A stretch of DNA of 64,000 nt, taken from assembly GCA_051294375.1 (NCBI GenBank), contig CM119265.1, positions 4,161,025 to 4,225,024 on the forward strand, read 5' to 3'. The notes under the pieces were generated by a model that was not told the origin of the DNA, did no database searches, and was given only the letters and a program-made list of their open reading frames with translations. Numbering within the stretch: the first letter of the stretch is position 1; each line of letters begins with the position of its first letter. The position numbers and the translations under genes are program-made. This DNA is from Paraspadella gotoi (taxonomy: Eukaryota > Chaetognatha). This document shows positions 35,071 through 46,725 of this stretch, piece after piece.

Positions 35071-36045
35071 GAATCTTCATTGACATTTTTTAAACGGATT
35101 CAAATTCACATCGCATTCGGCCATTATTTCCTTTTATCCTTTTATCTATAATTTAATTAATCGGATAAAATCAAAATCGACGAATTAATAGCAGGAAACA
35201 ATCGGAGTTACTGTCACAAATTTTTAACCTCGGGTTTTTTATATTTTTTTGTAAACCGTTTTAAACAATTCAAAATAAATTTTATCTGCACCCCCTAGAT
35301 CTCTAATTGCGCCTGCTTATATACAAAAATTAAAATTTCATTTGAATTTTTATAGCTTCTTCTATTTTTATATTTTTCCTATTCAAATATTACATATTTT
35401 TTGAATTTATATTTGACCTTTTTGTCTACACCCCCAGACCTTATATTGACCGCAATCCTAAATTTTATTTCCTGCTCATTTTTTATAAAAGGTTTACCAA
35501 GACTAGTAACGTTTGAAACAGTCAGTTTCGATCAGTCACAGCGATTCACAATATGTCGATGAAACTCCTGGTTAATCTTTCTTTTCGAAATTCGGATAGG
35601 ATCTCCCTTTTCTAAAACTCCGATTTTCTTATTCATAAATATTTACGTCTTTTATCAATTTCCTTCGATTTTCATCCAAAAAAATTTTAAAATTTCTTCT
35701 CACTTTCTTCGTTTTCATTTGAAGCGAGAATCAACATTTTAAAAGAAAAAAATAATTTCGAATCGTTTTAGTACAAAAAAAATACTAATTACCAAATTGG
35801 CAAAGAAAACAGGACTCCCCGTTGAGACAATTAACTCATTTCCCACAGAGCTACAGAGTTCATTTTTAATTTTTTTTTTTTGTTGTTGTTAATTTTGGAG
35901 AAAATTATACAGAAAAGGAAGGAAGGAAAACGGATGGAGTAATATTGCCTCATGTCACGTAAACGCGAAATTGGCGGAGAAAACAAACCGTTAATATTTT
36001 TTTACAAGCGCAAAAAGTTCGTAAATTTTGGGAAGAGGGGAGAGA
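34290..36045. repeat. Duplicated block D, copy 2 (with 287-N gap)
   Basis: Same orientation as 27573-29370. The (TTTA)n and (GA)n part is replaced by N at 34451-34737. The following sequence differs: copy 1 runs into (GA)n, this copy into a Helentron-like element. Confidence 0.9.
34451..34737. other. Assembly gap (287 N)
   Basis: Covers the microsatellite part of block D. Confidence 1.
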
Positions 36046-36053
36046 TTGGATTT

Positions 36054-36775
36054 GAACTTGGATTGATTGTCTAAATAAATTAATTAATATATATTGGATT
36101 GAAATATTAATTATGATTACTAAATAATTGATTGATTGATAAATGATTTATTGATTGAACCGCCGATTAACATAATTATTTATTAATTAATTGACCTAAT
36201 TGATTAAATTAACCAGATTATATAGTTTGATTAATTAATAAATCTTGCATTTATATATAATTTTAAAAAATAAGCATTATGAATTAGTGAAACAGGTTTT
36301 TTGTTTTTCCATTTAAACTCATTTCCACTCAACGAATTCATTCGAAACTTGATTTCCTGTTTAATCAACAGCTTTTATACCAAATACAAAATTTCAGGTC
36401 AATCGCCCATTCACTAAGGAGTAATTGACGTTCAAATAGTGAAATATATTTTTTTGTTTTTTTCGTCTATTTAAACTTTTCCACTCGCACGATTCCATCA
36501 AAAACTTCATATGCCAGCTTCAATTACAACACTGTCCCTAGCAACATACAAATTTACAATTCCAATCTAATCCATCGGATCGGACGGACAGACAGACAGA
36601 TAGACAAACGGAATGGAGAGACAGTAGTTTTTTTTTGTTTTTTTGATAATTTATCATAATTCGATGTTTTGACATGATATAAGTGAATGCTGCACAAGAT
36701 TGAGGGGGCGGACCGATGGACCGACGATGTGAATTATAGAGTCGGGATCTGCTGATTAGCAGGATCCACTAAAAA
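36054..36775 (+). mobile_element. Helentron-like element in palindrome arm B
   Basis: The (TTAA/TTGA)n region, two tttaaactcatttccactc blocks, gacagacagacag array, conserved 3' block with ggcggaccgatggaccgac, and end hairpin gtcgggatctgc..gcaggatccac then TAAAAA at 36773. Mirror image of 46726-47400. Confidence 0.7.
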
Positions 36776-36874
36776 AATGCGTGATGCCGCCGCAGAATGA
36801 CTACGACGACAGAACAACGACGAGTCCTAAAGAAGCTGAAGCCGAAGCTAAATCATCGCCGAAGACGGGCTTAA

Positions 36875-37870
36875 CAGATCTGCTCAAAAAACAGTTTAGA
36901 TAGTTATGATAAAGCATATTTATTTCGTGCTATTTTGAAAGAAAGATAAATAATCTTTTTAAGGACTCGGTTAGTTAATACAGTTGTCGGACCACTATTT
37001 TGCCTTCGAGCACCGGTTTCATGACATGAGACAAGGGAGAGAGTCGTAGAGGCTGGGCAAATATTAAGGGTTCAGCTCCCCCAAATGTGATTTAAAATTG
37101 TTTTGATTTTGTCGACTGTCATTGCATTGTACTGAAAATGTCTTTTCATCTTGGCCAGACATTTTCGATGATGTTGCAGTCTAGGCGAGTTTCTGGGCTA
37201 ACCTTCGAGCACTTCTATCCCGTTTTTCTCATGAAATTTTTTGGGGTTTTGGCTTGTATCCAGGAGCTCTATTCTCCATGAACAGCTGCCAATGCCATTC
37301 ACTGTTAAATGACTGGCAGCAATTCTTCTTCTCTCCATTTTTTTCTCAACTGGCTTGCAGAAGCCTTACGGACTTTCAGGTCATCGTCCTTGCTCTTCGT
37401 GTACATGCAAGGCCACTTGCTTCCAACAGCTCGTCCAAGGTTTCCATTTGCTTCAATTTTGTTGACAACTCTGCAGATGGCTGAAATGAAGAGAAATGAA
37501 GAGAAATGAAGCTGTTTGGCGATCCTATATCTTGACAAACCCGCCTACCAAAGCTCAACAATTGGCACCTCTCTTTTTTAGGGTTTAGCTGTTTTTAAAG
37601 TTTCCATGATAAAAAAACATTAAAAAACAAAGATGGATAGAAAATTTTTTTTTCGCACAAAAAAAAAAAAAAATTTGTAAGACAAATTTCGATCCTTTTT
37701 TTTTATTTTAGCACTGCTACTATATAATATTTAGCCTAAAACTCGTCAATGGGATCGAATGAAAGATATTTGTCTAGACTTTCATATGAACCCAAGATCT
37801 AATTAAATAGGATGATAAACAAGCGAGATAGTAGGGGGTTCAAGTTTAAACATTTTTTTGAGCAGATCTG
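36875..37870 (-). mobile_element. Tc1-like non-autonomous element (B)
   Basis: Both terminal repeats present (cagatctgctcaaaa and complement), 996 bp, TA at both ends. Inverted copy of the unit C element. Minus-strand transposase remnants are visible (SRYRIAKQLHF, SAICRVVNKIEANGN). Confidence 0.8.
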
Positions 37871-38517
37871 TAGGCCCGTCTGGCGAGATAAAAAAAATTC
37901 GGGTCGTAAATTGGAGTTTTCTTCCTGTTATGAATCAAATTGTCTACTTCAAAGCGAATGTGATATCGTCAGCGAGCCCACTGTATTTATTTCGACGTCG
38001 GGAGTCGAATACTGAGAGGTAAAATGTTATTTACTGTAACACCCTCGGTAATATATTGATCTTATTGCCGGATTGTTGTAAGTTCTTTAGTGGTTTGACT
38101 TTGAAATAATTTATCAACTTTGTTGTGTTTTTTCTACTTGTGGCTAGCGGTGAGAAAAAGTAGTAAGTCTAAGCTAGAATTATCGAGTCATAAATTATCT
38201 CTATCATATCAGAGTATAGATACTTCTTGCATCGTTATATAACGCATTCATTTCCAAAATTGAAGTGGAATGATACATTAGTGTATCATTATTATCGGAT
38301 GATTATGATGAAGTGGAGCTTAATTCGATGACGAAAACGACGGCGACAGCGACGACGACGAGATAAACCTGACGCAGACGCTCAGATGAGTCAAAAAAGG
38401 GTGTGACCATGATGTGCATTCTGCAATTACGCATCGTGCAATAAATTCGCCGAAAATAAAGATGTCAAACTAGGCGACGCGCATCCTTTCTTTTCTATTG
38501 AGGCAATTTTCGTAACC

Positions 38518-38908
38518 TCCCAAGCCCATTCATCAAAGGCCAATAACCTTTTAAGCCCATTCATCAAAGGCCAATAACCTTTTAAGCCCATTCATCAAAG
38601 GCAATAAACCTTTTAAGCCCATTCATTCAAGGCCAATAACATTTTAAGCCCATTCATCAAAGGCCAATAACATTTTAAGGCCCATTCATCAAAGGCCAAT
38701 AACCTTTTAAGCCCATTCATCAAAGGCCAATAACCTTTTAGCCCATTCATCAAAGGCCAATAACCTTTTTAAGCCCATTCATCAAAGGCCATATCTTTTA
38801 AGCCCATTCTTCAAAGGCCAATAACCTTTTAAACCCAATCATCAAAGGCTAATAACCTTTTTTAAGCCCATTAAGGCCAATAACTTCCAAGCCTCACATC
38901 AAAGGCTA
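38518..38908. repeat. 31-bp minisatellite (B, inverted)
   Basis: About 12 units of ttttaagcccattcatcaaa + ggccaataacc. Confidence 0.9.
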
Positions 38909-39136
38909 AGCGCTTAAAGCCGATGACATCCGACCAATGATTCGTCTCAATGCTTTCCTAACCATCTGCAATGAAAACCCGCGTCGTCAGAATTAATTCT
39001 CTTTTATCCTGGAAAGAAATAATCCTGACTTATTTTTGCGAGACGAACGGGCAAAGTCAACGCCTTTATTAACGTGGTAATAAGCGTGAGGATAACTTAA
39101 TTGATTTTGGGATTGGAGCACCACTGACGCAAAGAT

Positions 39137-39754
39137 TAAGGCGTAGTAAAATTTCTAAACTTAAATTTAATTAAAATTCTAAAAGTAAGGAACGAACGAC
39201 ATTATATTAATGAACATTTATGTAATAAAAAAATTTATAATAAATTTTACAATTTACGCAGTAGGCCATATTTATACTAGTACTAAACCGATAAATGTTA
39301 AAATTTCAAAACAGTTTTTTTCTTAAGATTTTTTTGCAGATTCGGATTTGTCATAAAAAGTTGATAGAAAGAAATAGAACTCTTTTTCAAAAATTCCTTC
39401 ATTAAGTGGGTCAAAAATTAGAAAAAGCTATATTATAAGCTGAAAATTAACTTTTTATATATTAAATATATTTTTTTTAATTTTTAACCCACTTAATGAA
39501 ATAATTTTTAAAAAATGATTTATATTTTCTTTTATCAACTTTTGACGAGGAATTCAAATCTGCAATCAAATAAAGAAAAGCCTATTTTGAAATTTTCCGA
39601 TTTTATAAGGATATGTACTATATATAAATATAGCCTACGGCGCAAATTGAAGAACATAAAATTATTTTTTTTTACAAATTAATGTTCACTTATGGTATGT
39701 TGTTCATAAAATTGACTTTTAGAATTTTTCGTATGTAACTTTCACTACGCCTTA
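39137..39754. repeat. Fold-back element with 8-bp target duplication (B)
   Basis: TAAGGCGTAG to CTACGCCTTA, flanked on both sides by GCAAAGAT, the complement of ATCTTTGC. Confidence 0.75.
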
Positions 39755-40362
39755 GCAAAGATTGTCTAGACTGCCCTAATGGCGCAGAGATTGGCATTAA
39801 ATGATTGACGTTGCGATGACATAGCGATTGACGGAAAAATGGCGAAGCAATTGACACAGAAATGACGCAAGTGATTTGCGCGTCAATTACGAAGATTGAC
39901 GAACCAATGACGCAGCACGTGGCGCGTAAAATGGCGCAGCGATGGGGCACTCAAATACGCACTTTATGTCGCACCAATGACGCAGCGATTGGCTCGCCGA
40001 TGAAACAGGATGTGACTCACCAATTCTTTTTAAATTAATTACTTATTTTCCATCTTCTCGATGCGACGAGTTTCCTTCTCTTTTCCCATTTTTCATCCAA
40101 ACCTTTTTTTTTATTTTAATCTCTTTTCAAAAACGGATCTTCTCTTTTTCCATTAACTAAATGATAAATGAAATCCGAGAAAATTAATCTCATTACATGA
40201 AATTCTCGGAATTTTTTTATATTTATTTAGAAAAAAAAAACACAATTTTAATTCTTCAACTTGATTTAAAAAAAAACGTTGAGCACAAACCTTTCCTCCC
40301 ATGGCGCCGTCTTCCTCATCATAGTTTTCTCTCTCATTCCCCCCTCCCCCTTCCCTCCCCAA

Positions 40363-40707
40363 TATGAGCTTAGTAGGGTGGATGACGGAAAATATCACCG
40401 GGCCTCGCTATCGAGCCAGAACGACTACACTATATGAGCTTAGTAGGGTGGATGACGAAAAATATCACAGGCTCGCTATCGAGCCAGAACGACTACACTA
40501 TATGAGCTTAGTAGGGTGGATGACGGAAAATATCACAGGGCCTCGCTAATCGAGCCAGAACGACTACACTATATGAGCTTAGTAGGGTGGTGACGGAAAA
40601 TATCACAGGGCCTCGCTATCGAGCCAGAACGACTACACTATATGAGCTTAGTAGGGTGGATGACGGAAAATATCACAGGGCCTCGCTATCGAGCCAGAAC
40701 GACTACC
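40363..40707. repeat. 70-bp minisatellite (B, inverted)
   Basis: Five units, reverse complement of the array in unit A. Confidence 0.9.
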
Positions 40708-40797
40708 CTCCTCCCTTCCCTTCCTCCTTCCCCCCTTTCCTTCCCCTCTCCCCCTTCCCCCCTTCCCTCCCCCCTCTCTCCGTTCCCTCCATCTTAC

Positions 40798-41061
40798 CCA
40801 ATCCCTCTCCATTCTCCATCTTCATCTCGTTCCCCTCCAACTTTGTCCGCTTCTCTCGTTTCTTCCGCTTTCGCCGGCGACACTCGCGTCCGCTTCCGCT
40901 GATTGTTGTTCTCTTTGGCGCGATCGAGTCGTCGGTCTCGGCGTCAGCAATGGCGGCGTCTTCTACGAAAGCTTCATCGGCTGCATCGTCGGCGGCGTCT
41001 ACGGCGTCGGCTTTGGAAGGCGGAAAACAGTCGCAGATCGTAGTCAGGAGTTTGGCGTCAT
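40798..41061 (-). CDS. Putative first coding exon, unit B (inverted)
   Basis: Complement of the unit C exon. The ATG is at 41061-41059 and the donor GTAAGA at 40797. Like unit A it lacks one base after the ATG and has other small indels, including ttccaattca-type loss near 41080. Confidence 0.45.
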
Positions 41062-41322
41062 GGATGCTGGAGAATTCAAGACAGAGACGACGATTAAGAC
41101 GACCGACAAAGATCTAGCGGCGCCCGCCGAAATAGGCGGCGCGCGGGCAGAGTTTAGGAACGCCGGGCGTCGTCGGCGGCCTCGCGTTTCGCGCCGATGA
41201 CAAACGAGATTCCGGCGCCGGAAAAATAATCCCGCGACGTCTCGCGTTTCTCGGTTCTATTTAAGGGGGGCGTCCCTAGACGACCGATGCCGGTTGTTGT
41301 TGGATGGCGTTCTTGGTTGACG

Positions 41323-41356
<34 letters not shown>

Positions 41357-41487
41357 ACGAGGTCGTCGTCCTTTCGCTTTACAGTTCGACGGAGCAACGA
41401 ACTTCGTCGCTTTGTTTCCTCCTTAGCTTTTTTATTCTGTCGACTTCTTTTTATTTGTTTCCCCTTCTTTTTTTATTCGTTTCCCCG

Positions 41488-41500
41488 GTTGCCAGGCAAC
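41488..41500 (-). promoter_or_regulatory. RFX X-box (unit B)
   Basis: GTTGCCAGGCAAC on the + strand, i.e. the same palindromic X-box inverted; the forkhead-type tgtttac lies at 41519-41530. Confidence 0.5.
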
Positions 41501-41685
41501 GTCGCCGCTTTTCTTCGTTGTTTGTTTACATTCGGGAGTCGAGTTTGGTCTTCGCCTTCGATGAAAAAAATTAACGTTTTCATAGTTTTATGTTGCTGTA
41601 TTTTATTTACTTATGTTTACTTATTTTATATAAGTTTAAATAAATTAACACAAAATTGAGAGAAAAAACTGATAGTGATGAATCT

Positions 41686-41705
41686 CTCTGCTCTTTTCTC
41701 TCTCA

Positions 41706-41737
<32 letters not shown>

Positions 41738-41774
41738 CTCTCTCCTCTCTCTTTTCTTCTCTTCTCTCTCTCTC

Positions 41775-41815
<41 letters not shown>

Positions 41816-41835
41816 CTTTTCTCTCTCTCTCTCTC
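41686..41835. repeat. (CT)n array left of palindrome centre
   Basis: Interrupted CT/TC tract; the mirrored (GA)n is visible right of the gap at 41861-41886. Confidence 0.9.
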
Positions 41836-41860
41836 NNNNNNNNNNNNNNNNNNNNNNNNN
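41836..41860. other. Assembly gap (25 N) at palindrome centre
   Basis: The join (CT)n - N25 - (GA)n between two inverted 5.6-kb arms is not resolved by the assembly. Confidence 1.
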
Positions 41861-42068
41861 AGAGAGAGAGAGAGAAAGAGAGAGAGATTCATCACTATCA
41901 GTTTTCTCTCAATTTTGTGTTAATTTATTTAAACTTATTATAAAATAAGTAAACATAAGTAAATAAAATACAGCAACATAAAACTATGAAAACGTTAATT
42001 TTTTTCATCGAAGGCGAAGACCAAACTCGACTCCCGAATGTAAACAAACAACGAAGAAAAGCGGCGAC

Positions 42069-42081
42069 GTTGCCTGGCAAC
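42069..42081 (+). promoter_or_regulatory. RFX X-box (unit C)
   Basis: GTTGCCTGGCAAC, with GTAAACA about 22 bases upstream and the start codon at 42511. Confidence 0.5.
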
Positions 42082-42213
42082 CGGGGAAACGAATAAAAAA
42101 AGAAGGGGAAACAAATAAAAAGAAGTCGACAGAATAAAAAAGCTAAGGAGGAAACAAAGCGACGAAGTTCGTTGCTCCGTCGAACTGTAAAAGCGAAAGG
42201 ACGACGACCTCGT

Positions 42214-42247
<34 letters not shown>

Positions 42248-42510
42248 CGTCAACCAAGAACGCCATCCAACCAACCGGCATCGGTCGTCTAGGGACGCCC
42301 CCCCTTAAATAGAACCGAGAAACGCGAGAGTCGCGGAAATTATTTTTCCGGCGCCGGAATCTCGTTTGTCATCGGCGCCGAAAACGCGAGGCCGCCGACG
42401 ACGCCGGCGTTCCTAAACTTGCGCCCGCAGCGCCGCCTATTTCGGGCGGGCGCCGCTAGATCTTTGTCGGTCGTCTTAATCGTCGTCTCTGCTTGAATTC
42501 TCCAGCATCC

Positions 42511-42776
42511 ATGACCGCCAAACTCCTGACTACGATCTGCGACTGTTTCCGGCCTTCCAAAGCCGACGCCGTAGACGCCGCCGACGATGCAGCCGATGAA
42601 GCTTTCGTAGAAGACGCCGCCATTGCTGACGCCGAGACCGACGACTCGATCGGCGCCAAAGAGAACAACAATCAGCGGAAGCGGACGCGAGTGTCGCCGG
42701 CGAAAGCGGAAGAAACGAGAGAAGCGGACAAAGTTGGAGGAGAAGCGGAGATGAAGATGGAGAATGAGAGGGATTG
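42511..42776 (+). CDS. Putative first coding exon of an unrecognised gene (unit C)
   Basis: The ATG at 42511 opens a frame of 88 codons with GC-rich third positions like the PDE exons, in a CpG-rich island (42290-42780). It begins MTAKLLTTICDCFRPSKADA, continues with an acidic Ala/Asp-rich stretch and has a basic, NLS-like patch (NQRKRTRVSPAK). At 42777 there is a strong donor (ATTG/GTAAGA); without splicing, the frame stops two codons later. This, the FOX and RFX sites upstream and conservation in three units suggest a real 5' exon. A downstream acceptor at 44607 (tttcattgcag/ATGG) would give an early stop in this phase, so exon 2 is not found. No family is recognised. If real, the gene may be cilia-related (inference from the X-box only). 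Confidence 0.5.
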
Positions 42777-42865
42777 GTAAGATGGAGGGAACGGAGGAGA
42801 GGGGGAGGGAAGGGGGGAAGGGGAGAGGGAAGGAAAGGGGGGAAGGAGGAAGGGAAGGGAGGAGG

Positions 42866-43212
42866 GTAGTCGTTCTGGCTCGATAGCGAGGCCCTGTGAT
42901 ATTTTCCGTCATCCACCCTACTAAGCTCATATAGTGTAGTCGTTCTGGCTCGATAGCGAGGCCCTGTGATATTTTCCGTCATCCACCCTACTAAGCTCAT
43001 ATAGTGTAGTCGTTCTGCTCGATAGCGAGGCCCTGTGATATTTTCCGTCATCCACCCTACTAAGCTCATATAGTGTAGTCGTTCTGGCTCGATAGCGAGG
43101 CCTGTGATATTTTCGTCATCCACCCTACTAAGCTCATATAGTGTAGTCGTTCTGGCTCGATAGCGAGGCCCGGTGATATTTTCCGTCATCCACCCTACTA
43201 AGCTCATATAGT
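42866..43212. repeat. 70-bp minisatellite (C)
   Basis: Five units, as in units A and B; unit 3 and unit 4 share the same one-base losses as in A. Confidence 0.9.
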
Positions 43213-43559
43213 GGGGGAGGGAAGGGGGAGGGGGGAATGAGAGAGAAAACTGATGAGAGGAAAGACGGCGCCATGGGAGGAAAGGTTTGTGCTCAACGTT
43301 TTTTTTTTAAATCAAGTTGAAGAATTAAAAATTGTGTTTTTTTTTTCTAAATAAATATAAAAAAAATTCCGAGGAATTTCATGTAATGAGATTAATTTTC
43401 CTCGGATTTCATTTATCATTTAGTTAATGGAAAAAGAGAAGATCCGTTTTTGAAAAGAGATTAAAATAAAAAAAAAGGTTTGGATGAAAAATGGGAAAAG
43501 AGAAGGAAACTCGTCGCATCGAGAAGATGGAAAATAAGTAATTAATTTAAAAGGAATTG

Positions 43560-43805
43560 GTGAGTCACATCCTGTTTCATCGGCGAGCCAATCGCTGCGT
43601 CATTGGTGCGACATAAGTGCGTATTTGAGTCGCCCATCGCTGCGCCATTTACGCGCCACGTGCTGCGTCATTGGTTTCGTCAATCTTCGTAATTGACGCG
43701 CAAATCACTGCGTCATTTCTGTGTCAATTGCTTCGCCATTTTTCCGTCAATCGCTATGTCATCGCAACGTCAATCATTTAATGCCAATCTCTGCGCCATT
43801 AGGGC
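43560..43805. promoter_or_regulatory. TGCGTCA / CCAAT motif cluster (C)
   Basis: Begins with gtgagtcacatc, then CCAATCGCTGCGTCATTGG (an imperfect inverted CCAAT pair), a CACGTG E-box at about 43656 and repeated CGTCAAT/TGCGTCA cores. Confidence 0.35.
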
Positions 43806-43823
43806 AGTCTAGACAATCTTTGC

Positions 43824-44435
43824 TAAGGCGTAGTGAAAGTTACATACGAAAATTCTAAAAGTCAATTATGAACAACATACCATAAGTGAACATTAATTTG
43901 TAAAAAAAAATAATTTTATGTTCTTCAATTTGCGCAGTAGGCTATATTTATATATAGTACTATCCTTATAAAATCGGAAAATTTCAAAATAGGCTTTTCT
44001 TTATTTGATTGCAGATTTGAATTCCTCGTCAAAAGTTGATAAAAGAAAATATAAATCATTTTTAAAAATTATTTCATTAAGTGGGTTAAAAATTAAAAAA
44101 ACTATATTTAATATATAAAAAGTTAATTTTCAGCTTATAATATAGCTTTTTCTAATTTTTGACCCACTTAATGAAGGAATTTTTGAAAAAGAGTTCTATT
44201 TCTTTCTATCAACTTTTTATGACAAATCCGAATCTGCAAAAAAATCTTAGAAAAAAACTGTTTTGAAATTTTAACATTTATCGGTTTAGTACTAGTATAA
44301 ATATGGCCTACTGCGTAAATTGTAAAATTTATTATAAATTTTTTTATTACATAAATGTTCATTAATATAATGTCGTTCGTTCCTTACTTTTAGAATTTTA
44401 ATTAAATTTAAGTTTAGAAATTTTACTACGCCTTA
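43824..44435. repeat. Fold-back element with 8-bp target duplication (C)
   Basis: Cleanest copy. TAAGGCGTAG at the left, CTACGCCTTA at the right, ATCTTTGC directly flanking both. Matched inner blocks: caatttgcgcagtaggc (43927) and gcctactgcgtaaattg (44308); and ttgaattcctcgtc (44019) with a relative at 44220. Confidence 0.8.
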
Positions 44436-44667
44436 ATCTTTGCGTCAGTGGTGCTCCAATCCCAAAATCAATTAAGTTATCCTCACGTTATTACCACGTT
44501 AATAAAGGCGTTGACTTTGCCCGTTCGTCTCGCAAAAATAAGTCAGGATTATTTTCTTTCCAGGATAAAAGAGAATTAATTCTGACGACGCGGGGTTTTC
44601 ATTGCAGATGGTTGAGGAAGCATTGAGACGAATCATTGGTCGGATGTCATCGGCTTTAAGCGCTTAG

Positions 44668-44999
44668 CCTTTGATGTGAGGCTTGGAAGGTTATTGGCCT
44701 TAATGGGCTTAAAAAGGTTATTAGCCTTTGATGATTGGGTTTAAAAGGTTATTGGCCTTTGAAGAATGGGCTTAAAAGGTTATTGGCCTTTGATGAATGG
44801 GCTTAAAAGGTATTGGCCTTTGATGAATGGGCTTAAAATGTTATTGGCCTTTGATGAATGGGCCTTAAAATGTTATTGGCCTTGAATGAATGGGCTTAAA
44901 AGGTTATTGGCCTTTGATGAATGGGCTTAAAAGGTTATTGGCGCCTTGATGAATGGGCTTAAAAGGTTATTGGCCTTTGATGAATGGGCTTGGGAGGTT
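44668..44999. repeat. 31-bp minisatellite (C)
   Basis: About 10 units, two fewer than in A and B. The open frame running out of it to 45191 (Ser-rich end) is not supported as a gene. Confidence 0.9.
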
Positions 45000-45642
45000 A
45001 CGAAAATTGCCTCAATAGAAAAAGAAGGATGCGCGTCGCCTAGTTTGACATCTTTATTTCGGCGAATTTATTGCACGATGCGTAATTGCAGAATGCACAT
45101 CATGGTCACACCCTTTTTTGACTCATCTGAGCGTCTGCGTCAGTTTATCTCGTCGTCGTCGCTGTCGCCGTCGTTTTCGTCATCGAATTAAGGCTCCACT
45201 TCATCATAATCATCCGATAATAATGATACACTAATGTATCATTCCACTTCAATTTTGGAAATGAATGCGTTATATAACGATGCAAGAAGTATCTATACTC
45301 TGATATGATAGAGATATTTATGACTCGATAATTCTAGCTTAGACTTACTACTTTTTCTCACGCTAGCCACAAGTAGAAAAAACACAACAAAGTTGATAAA
45401 TTATTTCAAAGTCAAACCACTAAAGAACTTACAACAATCCGGCAATAAGATTCAATATATTACCGAGGGTGTTACAGTAAATAACATTTTACCTCTCAGT
45501 ATTCGACTCCCGACGTCGAAATAAATACAGTGGGCGTCGCTGACTATATCACATTCGCTTGAAGTAGACAATTTGTATTCATAACAGGAAGAAAACTCCA
45601 ATTTTACGACCCGAATTTTTTTTATCTCGCCAGACGGGCCTA

Positions 45643-46631
45643 CAGATCTGCTCAAAAAAATGTTTAAACTTTGAACCCCCTACTATCTCGCTTGTTTATC
45701 ATCCTATTAATTAGATCTTGGGTTCATATGAAAGTCTAGACAAATATCTTTCATTCGATCCCATGACGAGGTTTTTAGGCTAAATATTATATAGTAGCAG
45801 TGCTAAAATAAAAAAAAAGGATCGAAATTTTGTCTTACAAATTTTTTTTTTTTTTTTGCGAAAAAAATTTTCTTATCCATCTTTGTTTTTTAATGTTTTT
45901 TTATCATGGAAACTTTAAAACAGCTAAACCCTAAAAAGAGAGGTGCAATTGTTGAGCTTTGGTAGGCGGGTTTGTCAAGATATAGGATCGCCAAACAGCT
46001 TCATTTCTCTTCATTTCTCTTCATTTCAGCCATCTGCAGAGTTGTCAACAAATTTGAAGCAAATGGAAACCTTGGACGAGCTGTTGGAAGCAAGTGGCCT
46101 TGCATGTACACGAAGAGCAAGGACGATGACCTGGAAAGTCCGTAAGGCTTCTGCAAGCCAGTTGAGAAAAAAATGGAGAGAAGAAGAATTGCTGCCAGTC
46201 ATTTAACAGTGAATGGGCATTGGGCAGCTGTTCATGGAGAATAGAGCTCCTGGATACAAAGCCAAAACCCCCAAAAAATTTCATGAGAAAAACGGGATAG
46301 AAGTGCTCGAAGGTTAGCCCAGAAACTCGCCTGACTGCAACATCATCGAAAATGTCTGGCCAAGGATGAAAAGGGACATTTTGCAGTACAATGCAATGAC
46401 AGTCGACAAAATCAAAACAATTTTAAATCACATTTGGGGGAGCTGAACCCTTAATATTTGCCCAGCCTCTACGACTCTCTCCCTTGTCTCATGTCATGGA
46501 AACGGTGCTGGAAGAAAATAGTGGTCCGACAATGTATTAACTAACCGAGTCCTAAAAAATATTATTTTCTTTCAAATAACGAAATAAAATGCTTTTATCA
46601 TAACTATTAAACTTGTTTTTGAGCAGATCTG
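45643..46631 (+). mobile_element. Tc1-like non-autonomous DNA transposon (C), both ends present
   Basis: 989 bp with terminal inverted repeats CAGATCTGCTCAAAAA and TA on both sides. It carries remnants of a Tc1-family transposase: an N-terminal helix-turn-helix (RGAIVELW-stop-AGLSRYRIAKQL, then ICRVVNKFEANGN) and the C-terminal DDE end (ENRAPGYKAKTPKKF, NSPDCNIIENVWPRMKRDIL). These are split by stops, frameshifts and loss of the middle, so it is non-autonomous. Outside the TAs the host sequence is itself inverted (gacgggcc / agcccgtc), so the insertion is in a palindrome or the terminal repeats are longer than they look. Confidence 0.8.
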
Positions 46632-46725
46632 TAAGCCCGTCTTGGCGAGATTTAGCTTCGGCTCAGCTTCTTTGTGACGTCGTCGTTGTCGTCGTAGTCA
46701 TCTGCGGCGGCATCACGCTTTTTTT

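Larger units (their letters stand above)
37070..41690 (-). repeat. Unit B of triplicated block (inverted)
   Basis: Reverse complement of units A and C, in the mirrored order Tc1-like, 31-bp array, fold-back, motif cluster, 70-bp array, first exon, X-box. With unit C it forms a palindrome centred at the 41836-41860 gap; the arms extend outwards to about 36054 and 47400. Confidence 0.9.
41880..46470 (+). repeat. Unit C of triplicated block
   Basis: Same orientation as unit A and the least damaged of the three: the first exon is open here and the Tc1-like element has both ends. Confidence 0.9.

Noticed and set aside
42340-43207. Minus-strand frames over the CpG island of unit C
   Set aside because: Shadows of the + strand exon; the donor and the ATG context favour the + strand.
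44946-45191. 81-codon frame ending in a Ser-rich tail
   Set aside because: Begins inside the 31-bp array and ends in (GTC)n; the other copies do not keep the frame.
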